Shown: piece after piece, positions 7,604 through 13,968 of the stretch
Layout of the letters: each line of letters opens with the position of its first letter
Position numbering within the stretch: the stretch's first letter is position 1
Origin: a virus
DNA length: 24,268 nt
Reading direction: 5' to 3' (one strand)
Virus record (IMG/VR): IMGVR_UViG_3300012954_000077
Span: 1 to 24,268 of that record
The notes under the pieces: generated by a model
Database searches by the model: none
Told to the model about the DNA's origin: nothing
What the model saw: the letters and a program-made list of their open reading frames with translations, nothing else
Program-made: the position numbers and the translations under genes

Positions 7604-8981
7604 GCGTATTGAACAAACCATCTTGCGTAACCTCCTATTCAGTGAGGTTTACTATCGTAAGGTGGTTCCTTTTATTAAAGCAGAATATTTTCAGGAATAT
7701 CATGAGAAAATTGTCTACGAAGAGATTGCTGACTTTGCTTCTAAGTACGACAAAGTTCCTACTCAAGAAGTTCTTTCGATTAATTTACAAAATCGCAACG
7801 ATCTCACAGAGGAGGCATTTCAAAATTCGGTATCGATCGTCAGAGAACTCACAGACGAATGGGTAGACTACGAATGGTTGCTCGATGCCACAGAAAAGTG
7901 GTGTAAAGATAGAGCTATATACATCGCACTCATGCAATCGATCAAAGTTGCAGACGGCGGCGATCCTAAAATTTCACGAGATGCGATACCATCGATACTC
8001 CAAGAAGCATTGGCAGTATCTTTTGATGAACACATTGGACACGACTACATTGACCAAGCAACAGACAGATATGATTTCTACCACAGAAAAGAGGAGAAAG
8101 TTCCCTTTGATTTGGACAAATTCAACTTTATTACCAAAGGTGGTCTCAGTAATAAGACTCTCAACATCGCTCTTGCTGGCACAGGTGTCGGGAAAAGTCT
8201 TTTCATGTGCCACATGGCTAGTGCCGCCCTCTCATCGGGGTACAACGTACTCTACATTACATGTGAAATGGCAGAGGAAAAAATTGCTGAACGAATTGAC
8301 GCAAACCTTCTGAATGTAAGCATCAAGGACATTGTTGATCTACCTGAAGTTCTCTTTACTTCTAAAGTGAATGAGATTGCTAGGAAAACTAGAGGTAAAC
8401 TGATCATCAAAGAATATCCTACTGCTTCTGCACATGTAGGTCACTTCAAAGCATTGCTCAGTGACCTGAAATTGAAGAAAGATTTCAAACCACAACTTAT
8501 TTTTGTGGACTACCTTAATATTTGTGCTAGTGCCAGATATAAAGGTGCTGTTGTAAACTCTTATACTTATGTTAAAGCGATTGCAGAGGAGCTTCGCGGT
8601 CTTGCTGTGGAATGTAATGTACCTATTGTCAGTGCCACTCAGACTACTCGTAGTGGTTATGGCAATAGCGATCCAGATCTTACCGATACTTCTGAGTCTT
8701 TTGGTCTACCTGCTACTGCTGATTTTATGTTTGCCCTTATCTCTACTGAGGAACTTGAACAACAGGGTCGCATCATGGTCAAACAACTTAAAAACAGATA
8801 CAGCGACCTTGTTACCTCACGAAAATTCATGGTGGGAATTGACAGATCGAAAATGAAGCTGTATGATGTTGCGGATGATGCTTCAGATATCAGCATCAAC
8901 GCAGAAGATCCTGGTGAGGACTTCCAACAATTCTCCGAAACACAAACCCGTTTATCTAAATTTGCAGAGTGGAACGTATGA
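7593..8981 (+). CDS. 41: Replicative DNA helicase gp41 (DnaB-like)
   Basis: 462 aa. Hexameric 5'-3' helicase that partners with primase gp61. The N-terminal domain (about 1-150) starts [22 protein letters not shown], like DnaB-type N-domains. The RecA-like motor has Walker A AGTGVGKS (195-202), [15 protein letters not shown] (the DnaB H1a/CEM motif) and Walker [11 protein letters not shown] with D306. An SATQTTRSG motif follows in the H3 region. The length is near T4 gp41 (475 aa). It overlaps uvsX by 11 nt and mazG by ATGA. Confidence 0.97.
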   Translation: MATERIEQTILRNLLFSEVYYRKVVPFIKAEYFQEYHEKIVYEEIADFASKYDKVPTQEVLSINLQNRNDLTEEAFQNSVSIVRELTDEWVDYEWLLDATEKWCKDRAIYIALMQSIKVADGGDPKISRDAIPSILQEALAVSFDEHIGHDYIDQATDRYDFYHRKEEKVPFDLDKFNFITKGGLSNKTLNIALAGTGVGKSLFMCHMASAALSSGYNVLYITCEMAEEKIAERIDANLLNVSIKDIVDLPEVLFTSKVNEIARKTRGKLIIKEYPTASAHVGHFKALLSDLKLKKDFKPQLIFVDYLNICASARYKGAVVNSYTYVKAIAEELRGLAVECNVPIVSATQTTRSGYGNSDPDLTDTSESFGLPATADFMFALISTEELEQQGRIMVKQLKNRYSDLVTSRKFMVGIDRSKMKLYDVADDASDISINAEDPGEDFQQFSETQTRLSKFAEWNV

Positions 8982-9382
8982 CAATTGATTTTAATAGATA
9001 TGAAGAGTTTGTATCGGCAGTCACTTCAGACTGCTCGACAAACTTTGTTGACTTCGCTGATCGTATTGGCGAGTTGGATCGTCAGGGTGCCAATATTGAG
9101 CGCCTTCTTACTAGTGGGGTTGGGATTAATGCTGAAGGTGGTGAGTTTCTTGAAATCGTTAAGAAAATGGTTTTCCAAGGAAAGCCGTGGAACGAGGATA
9201 ACCGTGAGCATCTTATCATTGAGTTGGGTGATATTCTATGGTATGTCGCTCAAGCAACAATGGCACTGGGTGTCAGTTTTGATGAAGTCATTGAGACAAA
9301 TGTAAAAAAACTGGAGAAGCGATACCCAGGTGGGTCCTTTGAAATCAAACGCTCAGAAGTTCGAGCAGCAGGCGACCGTTAA
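8978..9382 (+). CDS. mazG: MazG-like nucleotide pyrophosphohydrolase
   Basis: 134 aa from ATG 8978, chosen because it forms the ATGA junction with gp41; an in-frame GTG at 8969 is less likely. MazG enzymes hydrolyse nucleoside triphosphates to monophosphates and pyrophosphate. The metal-binding helices are visible: E53GGEFLE59 and E82LGD85 (EXXE and EXXD pattern), with NREHLIIELGDILWYV between them. A single MazG domain is present, as is usual for cyanophages, where the enzyme was once linked to ppGpp and is now thought to act mainly on dNTPs. It is the last gene before the terminator hairpin at 9392. Confidence 0.92.
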   Translation: MTIDFNRYEEFVSAVTSDCSTNFVDFADRIGELDRQGANIERLLTSGVGINAEGGEFLEIVKKMVFQGKPWNEDNREHLIIELGDILWYVAQATMALGVSFDEVIETNVKKLEKRYPGGSFEIKRSEVRAAGDR

Positions 9383-9391
9383 ATTAAAAGC

Positions 9392-9425
9392 AACCTCCCT
9401 CTAAATACTTAGATGGGAGGTTTTT
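9392..9425 (+). terminator. Terminator hairpin whose 3' arm is the next gene's Shine-Dalgarno
   Basis: AACCTCCC (9392-9399) pairs with GGGAGGTT (9415-9422), and TCTAA (9400-9404) pairs with TTAGA (9409-9413). There is one bulged T and the loop is ATAC; a TTTTT tract follows. It ends the gp43-mazG unit. The GGGAGG of the 3' arm is also the only Shine-Dalgarno for ATG 9430 (9-nt spacing), so the folded hairpin would block translation of that gene. Confidence 0.82.
9400..9407 (+). promoter_or_regulatory. Candidate T4-type late promoter inside the hairpin
   Basis: TCTAAATA matches the T4 late -10 box TATAAATA at seven of eight positions and lies in the 5' arm and loop of the hairpin. A start about six bases downstream (near 9413) would give a transcript that keeps GGGAGG but lacks the pairing arm. 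Weaker than the exact matches elsewhere in this window. Confidence 0.45.
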
Positions 9426-9429
9426 CTAT

Positions 9430-10575
9430 ATGGCATTCGATAGCATTCCTAAAAACTCTTCTGAGATGAGAGCTCTTGCAGGGAGCAGTATTGATAGAAA
9501 ATACAGAGGACCAATCATACATTTCTATAACCATGTGAAGAAACACTATGGTGTAGAAGATGCGCTTGCATTCAATGCAAAAACAAATGCAGGTAAGACT
9601 GCTAAGTTGATGCGAGCACTAAAAGGAACAGTTGATATTGCACAAGTCAAGAGAAAGGTAGGACTTGATGCAGCATTTAAGATTACTTGGGGTGATGGTA
9701 GTAGAGGAAACCGTGGCACAGGTAACAGAGGTAATTTATTTGAAGACCAATTATTTCAGGGACTGAATGATTGGATAGAAGAGGGTGATTACAGTAGAAA
9801 TCAATACAAAGATTACATCTCTGACTTGATCAAAGATTATGATCTTGAGAATTGTCAGGTGGTTGATGTTGTAGCTGAAGGTGGAGAGAACAAGAGGCGT
9901 CCGTTGACATTTGTTGCTGGTAATTGGAAAGTTGGTGATGCTGATGCAAACAACTATGACATTGGTGCGACAGTAACAGATTTAACACTCAACACTAGAT
10001 GTAAAGGTAAGGATAAAAAGGTGTATTTGTCACTGAAAACTAGTGGCACAACCACCATGTCTAACCTAGGTGTAAAGAAATCATTTCCACAGTCTGAGAT
10101 TGAAACAAATGAAATCAAAACACCTATTGGACTGAAGATACTAGAGACATTTGGCATTGATAATGCTAGATTCTGTGCTGTTTTTAATGAGGCAGCGAAG
10201 GGAACTGTGACCAGTGGTGGTGATGTAAAAAATCCTAGGTATAACAGACAACTATTGCAGGGAATGATCCGTGGTTCTGTTGGTTATGGGTATCACTACA
10301 CCCATAAGCAGGGCACCAAGATTAAAAACTTCCCGATGACTAAGGCAGTGTGCGACAGCGCAACCAGAGTCACCTCAGTCACTGTCCATTATGGTGGTAA
10401 GACTGGTACTGGACAGCGTATTGACATCACAGTCATGACACCTGTCATGGAATTGAAGTTTAACATTCGTGACACTACTGGCAGTCCATACCCATGGCCT
10501 GATAAACTACAGTCAGCATACAAGTTCAAGGACGAAGTGGTGTTCAGTGTTGCTGAGGACGGGTACGAGGACTGA
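9430..10575 (+). CDS. Unknown protein, possible PD-(D/E)XK-like nuclease
   Basis: 381 aa, not recognised with confidence. A possible restriction-fold core runs from about residue 100: helix GNLFEDQLFQGL with E105, then YDIGATVTDLTL with D184, then a strand KVYLSLKTS ending in K203. That gives an E...D...xxK layout like PD-(D/E)XK enzymes, but the usual acidic residue two before the lysine is S201, which weakens the call. A Gly/Arg-rich stretch (GDGSRGNRGTGNRG, about 88-101) sits just before. The Shine-Dalgarno GGGAGG is part of the preceding hairpin. It is joined by TGATG to the KxDG protein, followed by the NMNAT-like protein, so a nucleic-acid processing role is suggested by context. Confidence 0.6.
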   Translation: MAFDSIPKNSSEMRALAGSSIDRKYRGPIIHFYNHVKKHYGVEDALAFNAKTNAGKTAKLMRALKGTVDIAQVKRKVGLDAAFKITWGDGSRGNRGTGNRGNLFEDQLFQGLNDWIEEGDYSRNQYKDYISDLIKDYDLENCQVVDVVAEGGENKRRPLTFVAGNWKVGDADANNYDIGATVTDLTLNTRCKGKDKKVYLSLKTSGTTTMSNLGVKKSFPQSEIETNEIKTPIGLKILETFGIDNARFCAVFNEAAKGTVTSGGDVKNPRYNRQLLQGMIRGSVGYGYHYTHKQGTKIKNFPMTKAVCDSATRVTSVTVHYGGKTGTGQRIDITVMTPVMELKFNIRDTTGSPYPWPDKLQSAYKFKDEVVFSVAEDGYED

Positions 10576-11777
10576 TGGCAAACATTAAACAACTCAAGCA
10601 CCTAGAGCACCTGGAAGACGAGATGCTGAACTACGGCACTGATGGGTGCATGGCAGCGGTGTCTTTCTTGAAAGAACTTCGTAAGATGCTTGGACACCAA
10701 GAGAGTGCTGGTTTCATGCAGACCAAGTGGGATGGAGCTCCATCTGTGATCTGTGGTATGGATCCACTTGCAGATATATTTTTCGTTGGAACCAAGTCAG
10801 TATTTAACAAAGAAACACCAAAGATTTGCTACTCGGAGGATGATGTTGACTCCATGTATAGTGGAGACCTAGCAGAGAAACTCAAGTTTTCCTACAGATA
10901 CTTCAGTAAACTTGGTATCAAAGGTGTGATCCAGGGAGACTTGTTATACACTAGTGATATCAGACGAGAGACAGTAAATAACGAGAATCTTTATACATTC
11001 AGACCAAACACTATTACATATGGTATTCCTGTAAACCATCCCATAGGACAGGCAGCAGGTAGATCAAAGATTGGTGTGGTATTTCATACACATTATGTTG
11101 GAACCGACCTGCCTACTATGCAGGCAATGGCAGGTGCTCCAATTGACACATTCAATCAGATACCAGAGGTGTTGGTAGTCAACAATGACACACCTATGGA
11201 TCGTGTTGGATTCTCTCGCGCAGAGATGACTAAGTTTGATAATTATATCGCGAAAATTGAGCGTATGTGTCAGTTGTGTGGTGACTTTCTTGACGAACTG
11301 GTTGGCGCTACTGGCACTACTGGAGACAAGAAGTTTCATATTGCATCCTATCTCAAGCAGTTTTTCAATAATGAAATTAAGAATGCTCGTAGCATCACAA
11401 ATGTTGATGAAGCAATGTACTCCTTGGGAAATTTCTATCATGCAAAGATGAGTAAGGAACTTGCAAAAATCAAGACTCCTGCAAACCTAGTTAAGAAGAG
11501 AAACTTGGTGTATGAGAGTGAGAATTATCTGGTAGATAATGTATACAAGTTCAAGTCTATGCTTGCATTGTACAAAGAACTGCAGGAAGTCAAGCAAATG
11601 GTTATAGATAAACTTGACCACCTGGAAGAGTTCAGGACATATGTCCAGACAGAGAAAGGATACAAGGTCACAACTCCTGAAGGATATGTTCTTCATAAAG
11701 ACGGCAGTATGATTAAGTTTGTCAACCGTTTGGAGTTTGCATACAACAACTTCACTCTTCAGAAGCAATGGCGTTAG
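10575..11777 (+). CDS. KxDG-type nucleotidyltransferase-like protein with long insertion
   Basis: 400 aa. The pieces of a covalent nucleotidyltransferase (DNA/RNA ligase-type) fold are visible. Motif I is MQTKWDGAP, with candidate nucleophile K51 and D53-G54. FFVGTKSVF is about 15 residues on. IQGDLLYT (G121-D122) is motif III-like, IGVVFHTHY is motif IIIa-like, TPEGYVLHK (E369-G370) is motif IV-like, and MIKFVNR (K381) is motif V-like. Between IIIa and IV lie roughly 195 mostly helical residues; typical ligases have far fewer there. No OB domain is obvious at the C-terminus. It overlaps the upstream gene by one base and the NMNAT-like gene by 10 nt. Whether it ligates, caps or adenylylates is unknown; the fold assignment is from motifs only. 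Confidence 0.68.
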   Translation: MANIKQLKHLEHLEDEMLNYGTDGCMAAVSFLKELRKMLGHQESAGFMQTKWDGAPSVICGMDPLADIFFVGTKSVFNKETPKICYSEDDVDSMYSGDLAEKLKFSYRYFSKLGIKGVIQGDLLYTSDIRRETVNNENLYTFRPNTITYGIPVNHPIGQAAGRSKIGVVFHTHYVGTDLPTMQAMAGAPIDTFNQIPEVLVVNNDTPMDRVGFSRAEMTKFDNYIAKIERMCQLCGDFLDELVGATGTTGDKKFHIASYLKQFFNNEIKNARSITNVDEAMYSLGNFYHAKMSKELAKIKTPANLVKKRNLVYESENYLVDNVYKFKSMLALYKELQEVKQMVIDKLDHLEEFRTYVQTEKGYKVTTPEGYVLHKDGSMIKFVNRLEFAYNNFTLQKQWR

Positions 11778-12331
11778 ACGGTAAGAAGTGCTACTTTACA
11801 TTTGGAAGGTTCCAACCACCTACTACAGGACACAAGGAGAACTTTGATGGTGTGAAACGCACCGCAGGATCTTATGACTATCGCATATACATTTCACAAA
11901 CTTTTGACAAGAAGGGAAAGAATCCTCTGCCACCTGATAGAAAATTATTCTATATGAATAAGATGTTTCCCGAACATCGTGGTAAAATATACTCAGGTCC
12001 TAGGGATCCAGTTAGTATTCTGCAGGACTTGATGATGGCAGGGTACGATGAGGTTTGTTTCCTGGTTGGTTCTGATAGAGTCAGTGCCATGCAGTTCCTC
12101 CATAAATATAATGGAAAGGATTTTTCCTTCCGAAAGATAGACATTAAGTCTTCTGGTAGTAGAGACGCCGATGGTGATACCTTCGCTATTTCAGGAACAA
12201 AAATGAGACGCGCTGCATTTGCTGGTGACTTCAAAACTTTTCGTTCTGGTATCCCTAGGGCATTGAATGATAATGATTGTCGCGCTCTGATGTCAGAGAT
12301 CGTGGCAAATTTGCCTAGTAATTTTAAATGA
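11768..12331 (+). CDS. NMNAT/cytidylyltransferase-like nucleotidyltransferase
   Basis: 187 aa. YFTFGRFQPPTTGH at residues 9-22 is the GxFxPxTxGH nucleotide-binding signature of the cytidylyltransferase-like superfamily (TxGH form). FAISGTKMRRA near residue 145 is the ISxTxxR motif. Between them, EVCFLVGSDRV fits the central strand. The nearest familiar enzymes are NadM/NadR-type nicotinamide-nucleotide adenylyltransferases, which make NAD+ from NMN and ATP. Cyanophage homologues are often simply called cytidyltransferases, so the real substrate is open. The 3' end meets the next gene at ATGA. The motifs are intact, so it is probably active. Confidence 0.85.
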   Translation: MALDGKKCYFTFGRFQPPTTGHKENFDGVKRTAGSYDYRIYISQTFDKKGKNPLPPDRKLFYMNKMFPEHRGKIYSGPRDPVSILQDLMMAGYDEVCFLVGSDRVSAMQFLHKYNGKDFSFRKIDIKSSGSRDADGDTFAISGTKMRRAAFAGDFKTFRSGIPRALNDNDCRALMSEIVANLPSNFK

Positions 12332-12540
12332 AAGACTTCAAAAAACTCAGGGAACAAGCAGTCCGTCAAGAGTTTAGACAGACGCCAATGCTCCGTGAAG
12401 GTGACTATGTTATGTCTGCTAGAACAGGAGAGAAAGGAAAAATTCACAGGACGGGTGTTAACTACTGCATCATTGTTACCGAAGGTGGTGACATGTTTCG
12501 TGAGTGGGTAAAGGATGTTCGTCCTATAAATAAACCATAG
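12328..12540 (+). CDS. Small KOW/SH3-like protein
   Basis: 70 aa starting at the ATGA junction with the NMNAT-like gene. The core LREGDYVMSARTGEKGKIHRTG, then NYCIIVTEGGD, has the GD.V....GEKGKI pattern of small KOW/SH3-like barrels that bind RNA or protein. The N-terminus MKDFKKLREQ resembles the leader of the gene at 13250 and, more loosely, the T4 internal-protein capsid targeting sequence. An exact late promoter lies within its last codons. Function not known. Confidence 0.65.
   Translation: MKDFKKLREQAVRQEFRQTPMLREGDYVMSARTGEKGKIHRTGVNYCIIVTEGGDMFREWVKDVRPINKP
12525..12532 (+). promoter_or_regulatory. T4-type late promoter (TATAAATA)
   Basis: Exact TATAAATA, the T4 late -10 box recognised by RNA polymerase with gp55. 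It overlaps the end of the small KOW-like gene and lies 28 nt before ATG 12561. Expected start is about 12538, next to a 10-bp palindrome GAAGATCTTC (12540-12549). Confidence 0.75.
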
Positions 12541-12560
12541 AAGATCTTCACTTTTAAACA

Positions 12561-13253
12561 ATGGATAAGCAGAGACCTGTAAACAAAGTCGTGCATAATG
12601 ATGCCTACTCTGCATCTCTCATGGAGATGTATACTAACTGGATGGCTGGTGACTGCTTCCAGGGTAGTAATATTCCTGAAGCATTCAACGGAATGGATCC
12701 CCAATCTCACGGTGCTGAGGTAGAAGATATTACTAAGAAGAAGAAAAAGAACGACAAGAAAGAAAAGTCTGTTGCTGAAGAAGTTGTTCTTGAGCGTGAA
12801 GAGATCGAAATTGATGGCGAGACAATCATCATTGAGAAGAAGAAAGGTCTTGATGGTAAGGCATGTTGGAAAGGATACAAGCTTGCAGGAACCAAGAAGA
12901 AAGGTGGTAAGACTGTAGACAACTGTGTTAAAGCAGGTGACGAAGTATCTCATGACGGTGAAGAACTAGCAGAGAAAAAGGGTCTCTATGCCAATATCCA
13001 TGCAAAGAGAAAGCGTGGTGAAGCACCTGCAAAGAAAGGTAGTAAGGACTACCCTGCTGCTGATGCATTTGAAAAGTCTGCGAAGACTGCAAAGAAAGAA
13101 GAAGTAGAGTATACTACTGAGAAGAAGCTCGACCCAGTTGGCAAGGAAGATAAGGACATTGATAATGATGGAGATCATGACAAGTCCGACAAGTATCTTC
13201 TCGCTCGCCGCAAGAAGGTTGGTAAGATCATTGCTATGTCTAAGAAAAAATGA
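12561..13253 (+). CDS. Lysine-rich mosaic protein with EF-hand-like loop, probable head-associated protein
   Basis: 230 aa, highly charged, Lys/Glu-rich. Four parts can be seen. Residues 1-50 are non-repetitive (LMEMYTNWMAGDCFQGSNIP). Residues 94-125 carry GKACWKGYKLAGTKKKGG then DNCV, a two-Cys motif. Residues 139-165 are KKGLYANIHAKRKRGEAPAK followed by a DYP motif. Residues 197-222 are KDIDNDGDHDKSDKYLLARR with D199, D201, D203, D205, D207 and D210 spaced like a calcium-binding EF-hand/dockerin loop. I recall such modules recurring in structural or hypothetical proteins of T4-like phages. A late promoter precedes it; no Shine-Dalgarno is seen. It ends at ATGA with the next gene. Role inferred: DNA-binding or internal head protein. 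Confidence 0.7.
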   Translation: MDKQRPVNKVVHNDAYSASLMEMYTNWMAGDCFQGSNIPEAFNGMDPQSHGAEVEDITKKKKKNDKKEKSVAEEVVLEREEIEIDGETIIIEKKKGLDGKACWKGYKLAGTKKKGGKTVDNCVKAGDEVSHDGEELAEKKGLYANIHAKRKRGEAPAKKGSKDYPAADAFEKSAKTAKKEEVEYTTEKKLDPVGKEDKDIDNDGDHDKSDKYLLARRKKVGKIIAMSKKK

Positions 13254-13660
13254 AATCGTTTAAGCAATTCCGCGAAGAGTGTGGTTGCGATAAGAAAGAA
13301 CGCAAAAGCAAAAAGAAAAACAAAACCATTGAGGTGATGCCAACCGTGAAGGATGGTCCACCATCTGGATCGGATGCTTCTTATCGTCCTATGAAAAAAG
13401 AATCTATGAATTATGAAGGACCTTTATACGCACCCTGGTCAAAAGTTGTTGACGGAAGAGGGTTCGACCCAATCACCGAACGAGCGAAGTCGAAATCGCA
13501 ACAACGATTTATGGGAATGGTTAGAGCGGCTCAGAAAGGCGAGGGAGCGTCGTCGCCTGAGGTTGCCAAAGTTGCTTCCTCCATGAAGAAGAAGGATGTC
13601 AAAGATTTTGCTTCCACAAAACATAAAGGTTTACCTGAGAAAAAGAAGTCCGATAAATAA
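13250..13660 (+). CDS. DUF3008-like basic protein with capsid-targeting-like N-terminus
   Basis: 136 aa. Residues about 78-132 (RAKSKSQQRFMGMVRAAQKG, then SPEVAKVASSMKKKDVKDFA and STKHKGLPEKK) match the DUF3008 family of phage proteins by eye. The first ten residues MKSFKQFREE resemble the T4 internal-protein capsid targeting sequence MKTYQEFIAE, which T4 prohead protease gp21 removes after an (I/L)xE site. The residues here would be FRE or REE, so cleavage is uncertain. The middle is basic then Pro/Gly-rich (TVKDGPPSGSDASYRPMKKE). Coupled by ATGA to the Lys-rich gene. I infer a protein packaged in the head; the family itself has no known function. Confidence 0.75.
   Translation: MKSFKQFREECGCDKKERKSKKKNKTIEVMPTVKDGPPSGSDASYRPMKKESMNYEGPLYAPWSKVVDGRGFDPITERAKSKSQQRFMGMVRAAQKGEGASSPEVAKVASSMKKKDVKDFASTKHKGLPEKKKSDK
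13652..13659 (+). promoter_or_regulatory. T4-type late promoter (GATAAATA)
   Basis: GATAAATA, matching the late box at seven of eight positions, overlaps the stop of the preceding gene and lies 25 nt before ATG 13685. Expected transcription start is about 13665, inside the 5' arm of the following hairpin. Confidence 0.65.
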
Positions 13661-13681
13661 TTGAGCTCATAATGAGGTCAA
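13661..13681 (+). promoter_or_regulatory. Imperfect 21-nt palindrome covering the Shine-Dalgarno
   Basis: TTGA, a G/G mismatch, CTCAT, central A, ATGAG, G, TCAA: nine paired bases on each side. The 3' arm contains ATGAGG, the Shine-Dalgarno for ATG 13685. Read-through transcripts could fold and hide it. A transcript starting at the late promoter near 13665 would lack the outer arm. Confidence 0.6.
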
Positions 13682-13684
13682 ATC

Positions 13685-13897
13685 ATGCTCGCATTTCTAC
13701 TGCCACTTGCGTCAAAAATTATCACAGACGCTGTTGCAAAAGTTCCAGATAACGAAGAACTAGGTGAAAAACTAGTTGAGGTGTGCCTACTAATTCTAGG
13801 TAAGGCAGTCAAACTAACTAAGACAACTATGGATGATGATCTACTAGAGGTCGTCACTAAAGCAATTCAGGCACGCGAAGAAGAAGCGGCTGAATAA
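13685..13897 (+). CDS. Small protein with hydrophobic N-terminus, unknown
   Basis: 70 aa. The N-terminus MLAFLLPLASKIITDAVAKV is hydrophobic to amphipathic but too broken by Lys/Asp to be a sure membrane helix. EKLVEVCLLILGKAVKL is a second, amphipathic helix and the tail is acidic (REEEAAE). The overall look is that of a short helical protein; a small holin-like or tail-associated role is possible but not supported by a clear transmembrane segment. It stands alone between a late promoter/hairpin and a terminator, so it is effectively a monocistronic late gene. Confidence 0.65.
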   Translation: MLAFLLPLASKIITDAVAKVPDNEELGEKLVEVCLLILGKAVKLTKTTMDDDLLEVVTKAIQAREEEAAE

Positions 13898-13905
13898 TAT
13901 TAGAC

Positions 13906-13929
13906 GGGGGACGCTAGTCCCCCTTCTTT
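13906..13929 (+). terminator. Rho-independent terminator
   Basis: GGGGGAC (13906-13912), loop GCTA, GTCCCCC (13917-13923), then TTCTTT. A perfect seven-pair stem with a U-rich tail, 8 nt after the preceding stop. Its last base overlaps the next late promoter. Confidence 0.85.
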
Positions 13930-13936
13930 ATAAATA
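13929..13936 (+). promoter_or_regulatory. T4-type late promoter (TATAAATA)
   Basis: Exact TATAAATA immediately after the terminator and 32 nt before ATG 13969. Expected start is about 13942. The leader carries TTGGAG as a Shine-Dalgarno. Confidence 0.82.
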
Positions 13937-13968
13937 ATCGTAGTCACAGTATAACTTGGAGCGTATCA

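Noticed and set aside
11950-12615. Minus-strand open frame of 221 codons
   Set aside because: It is antisense to the NMNAT-like gene and its neighbours, which carry clear motifs. No recognisable domain, and all supported genes are on the + strand.
12462-12953. Minus-strand hydrophobic frame of 163 codons, looking like a membrane protein
   Set aside because: Its Phe/Leu richness comes from reading the AAG/GAA-rich Lys/Glu gene backwards (CTT/TTC). No ribosome site or family match.
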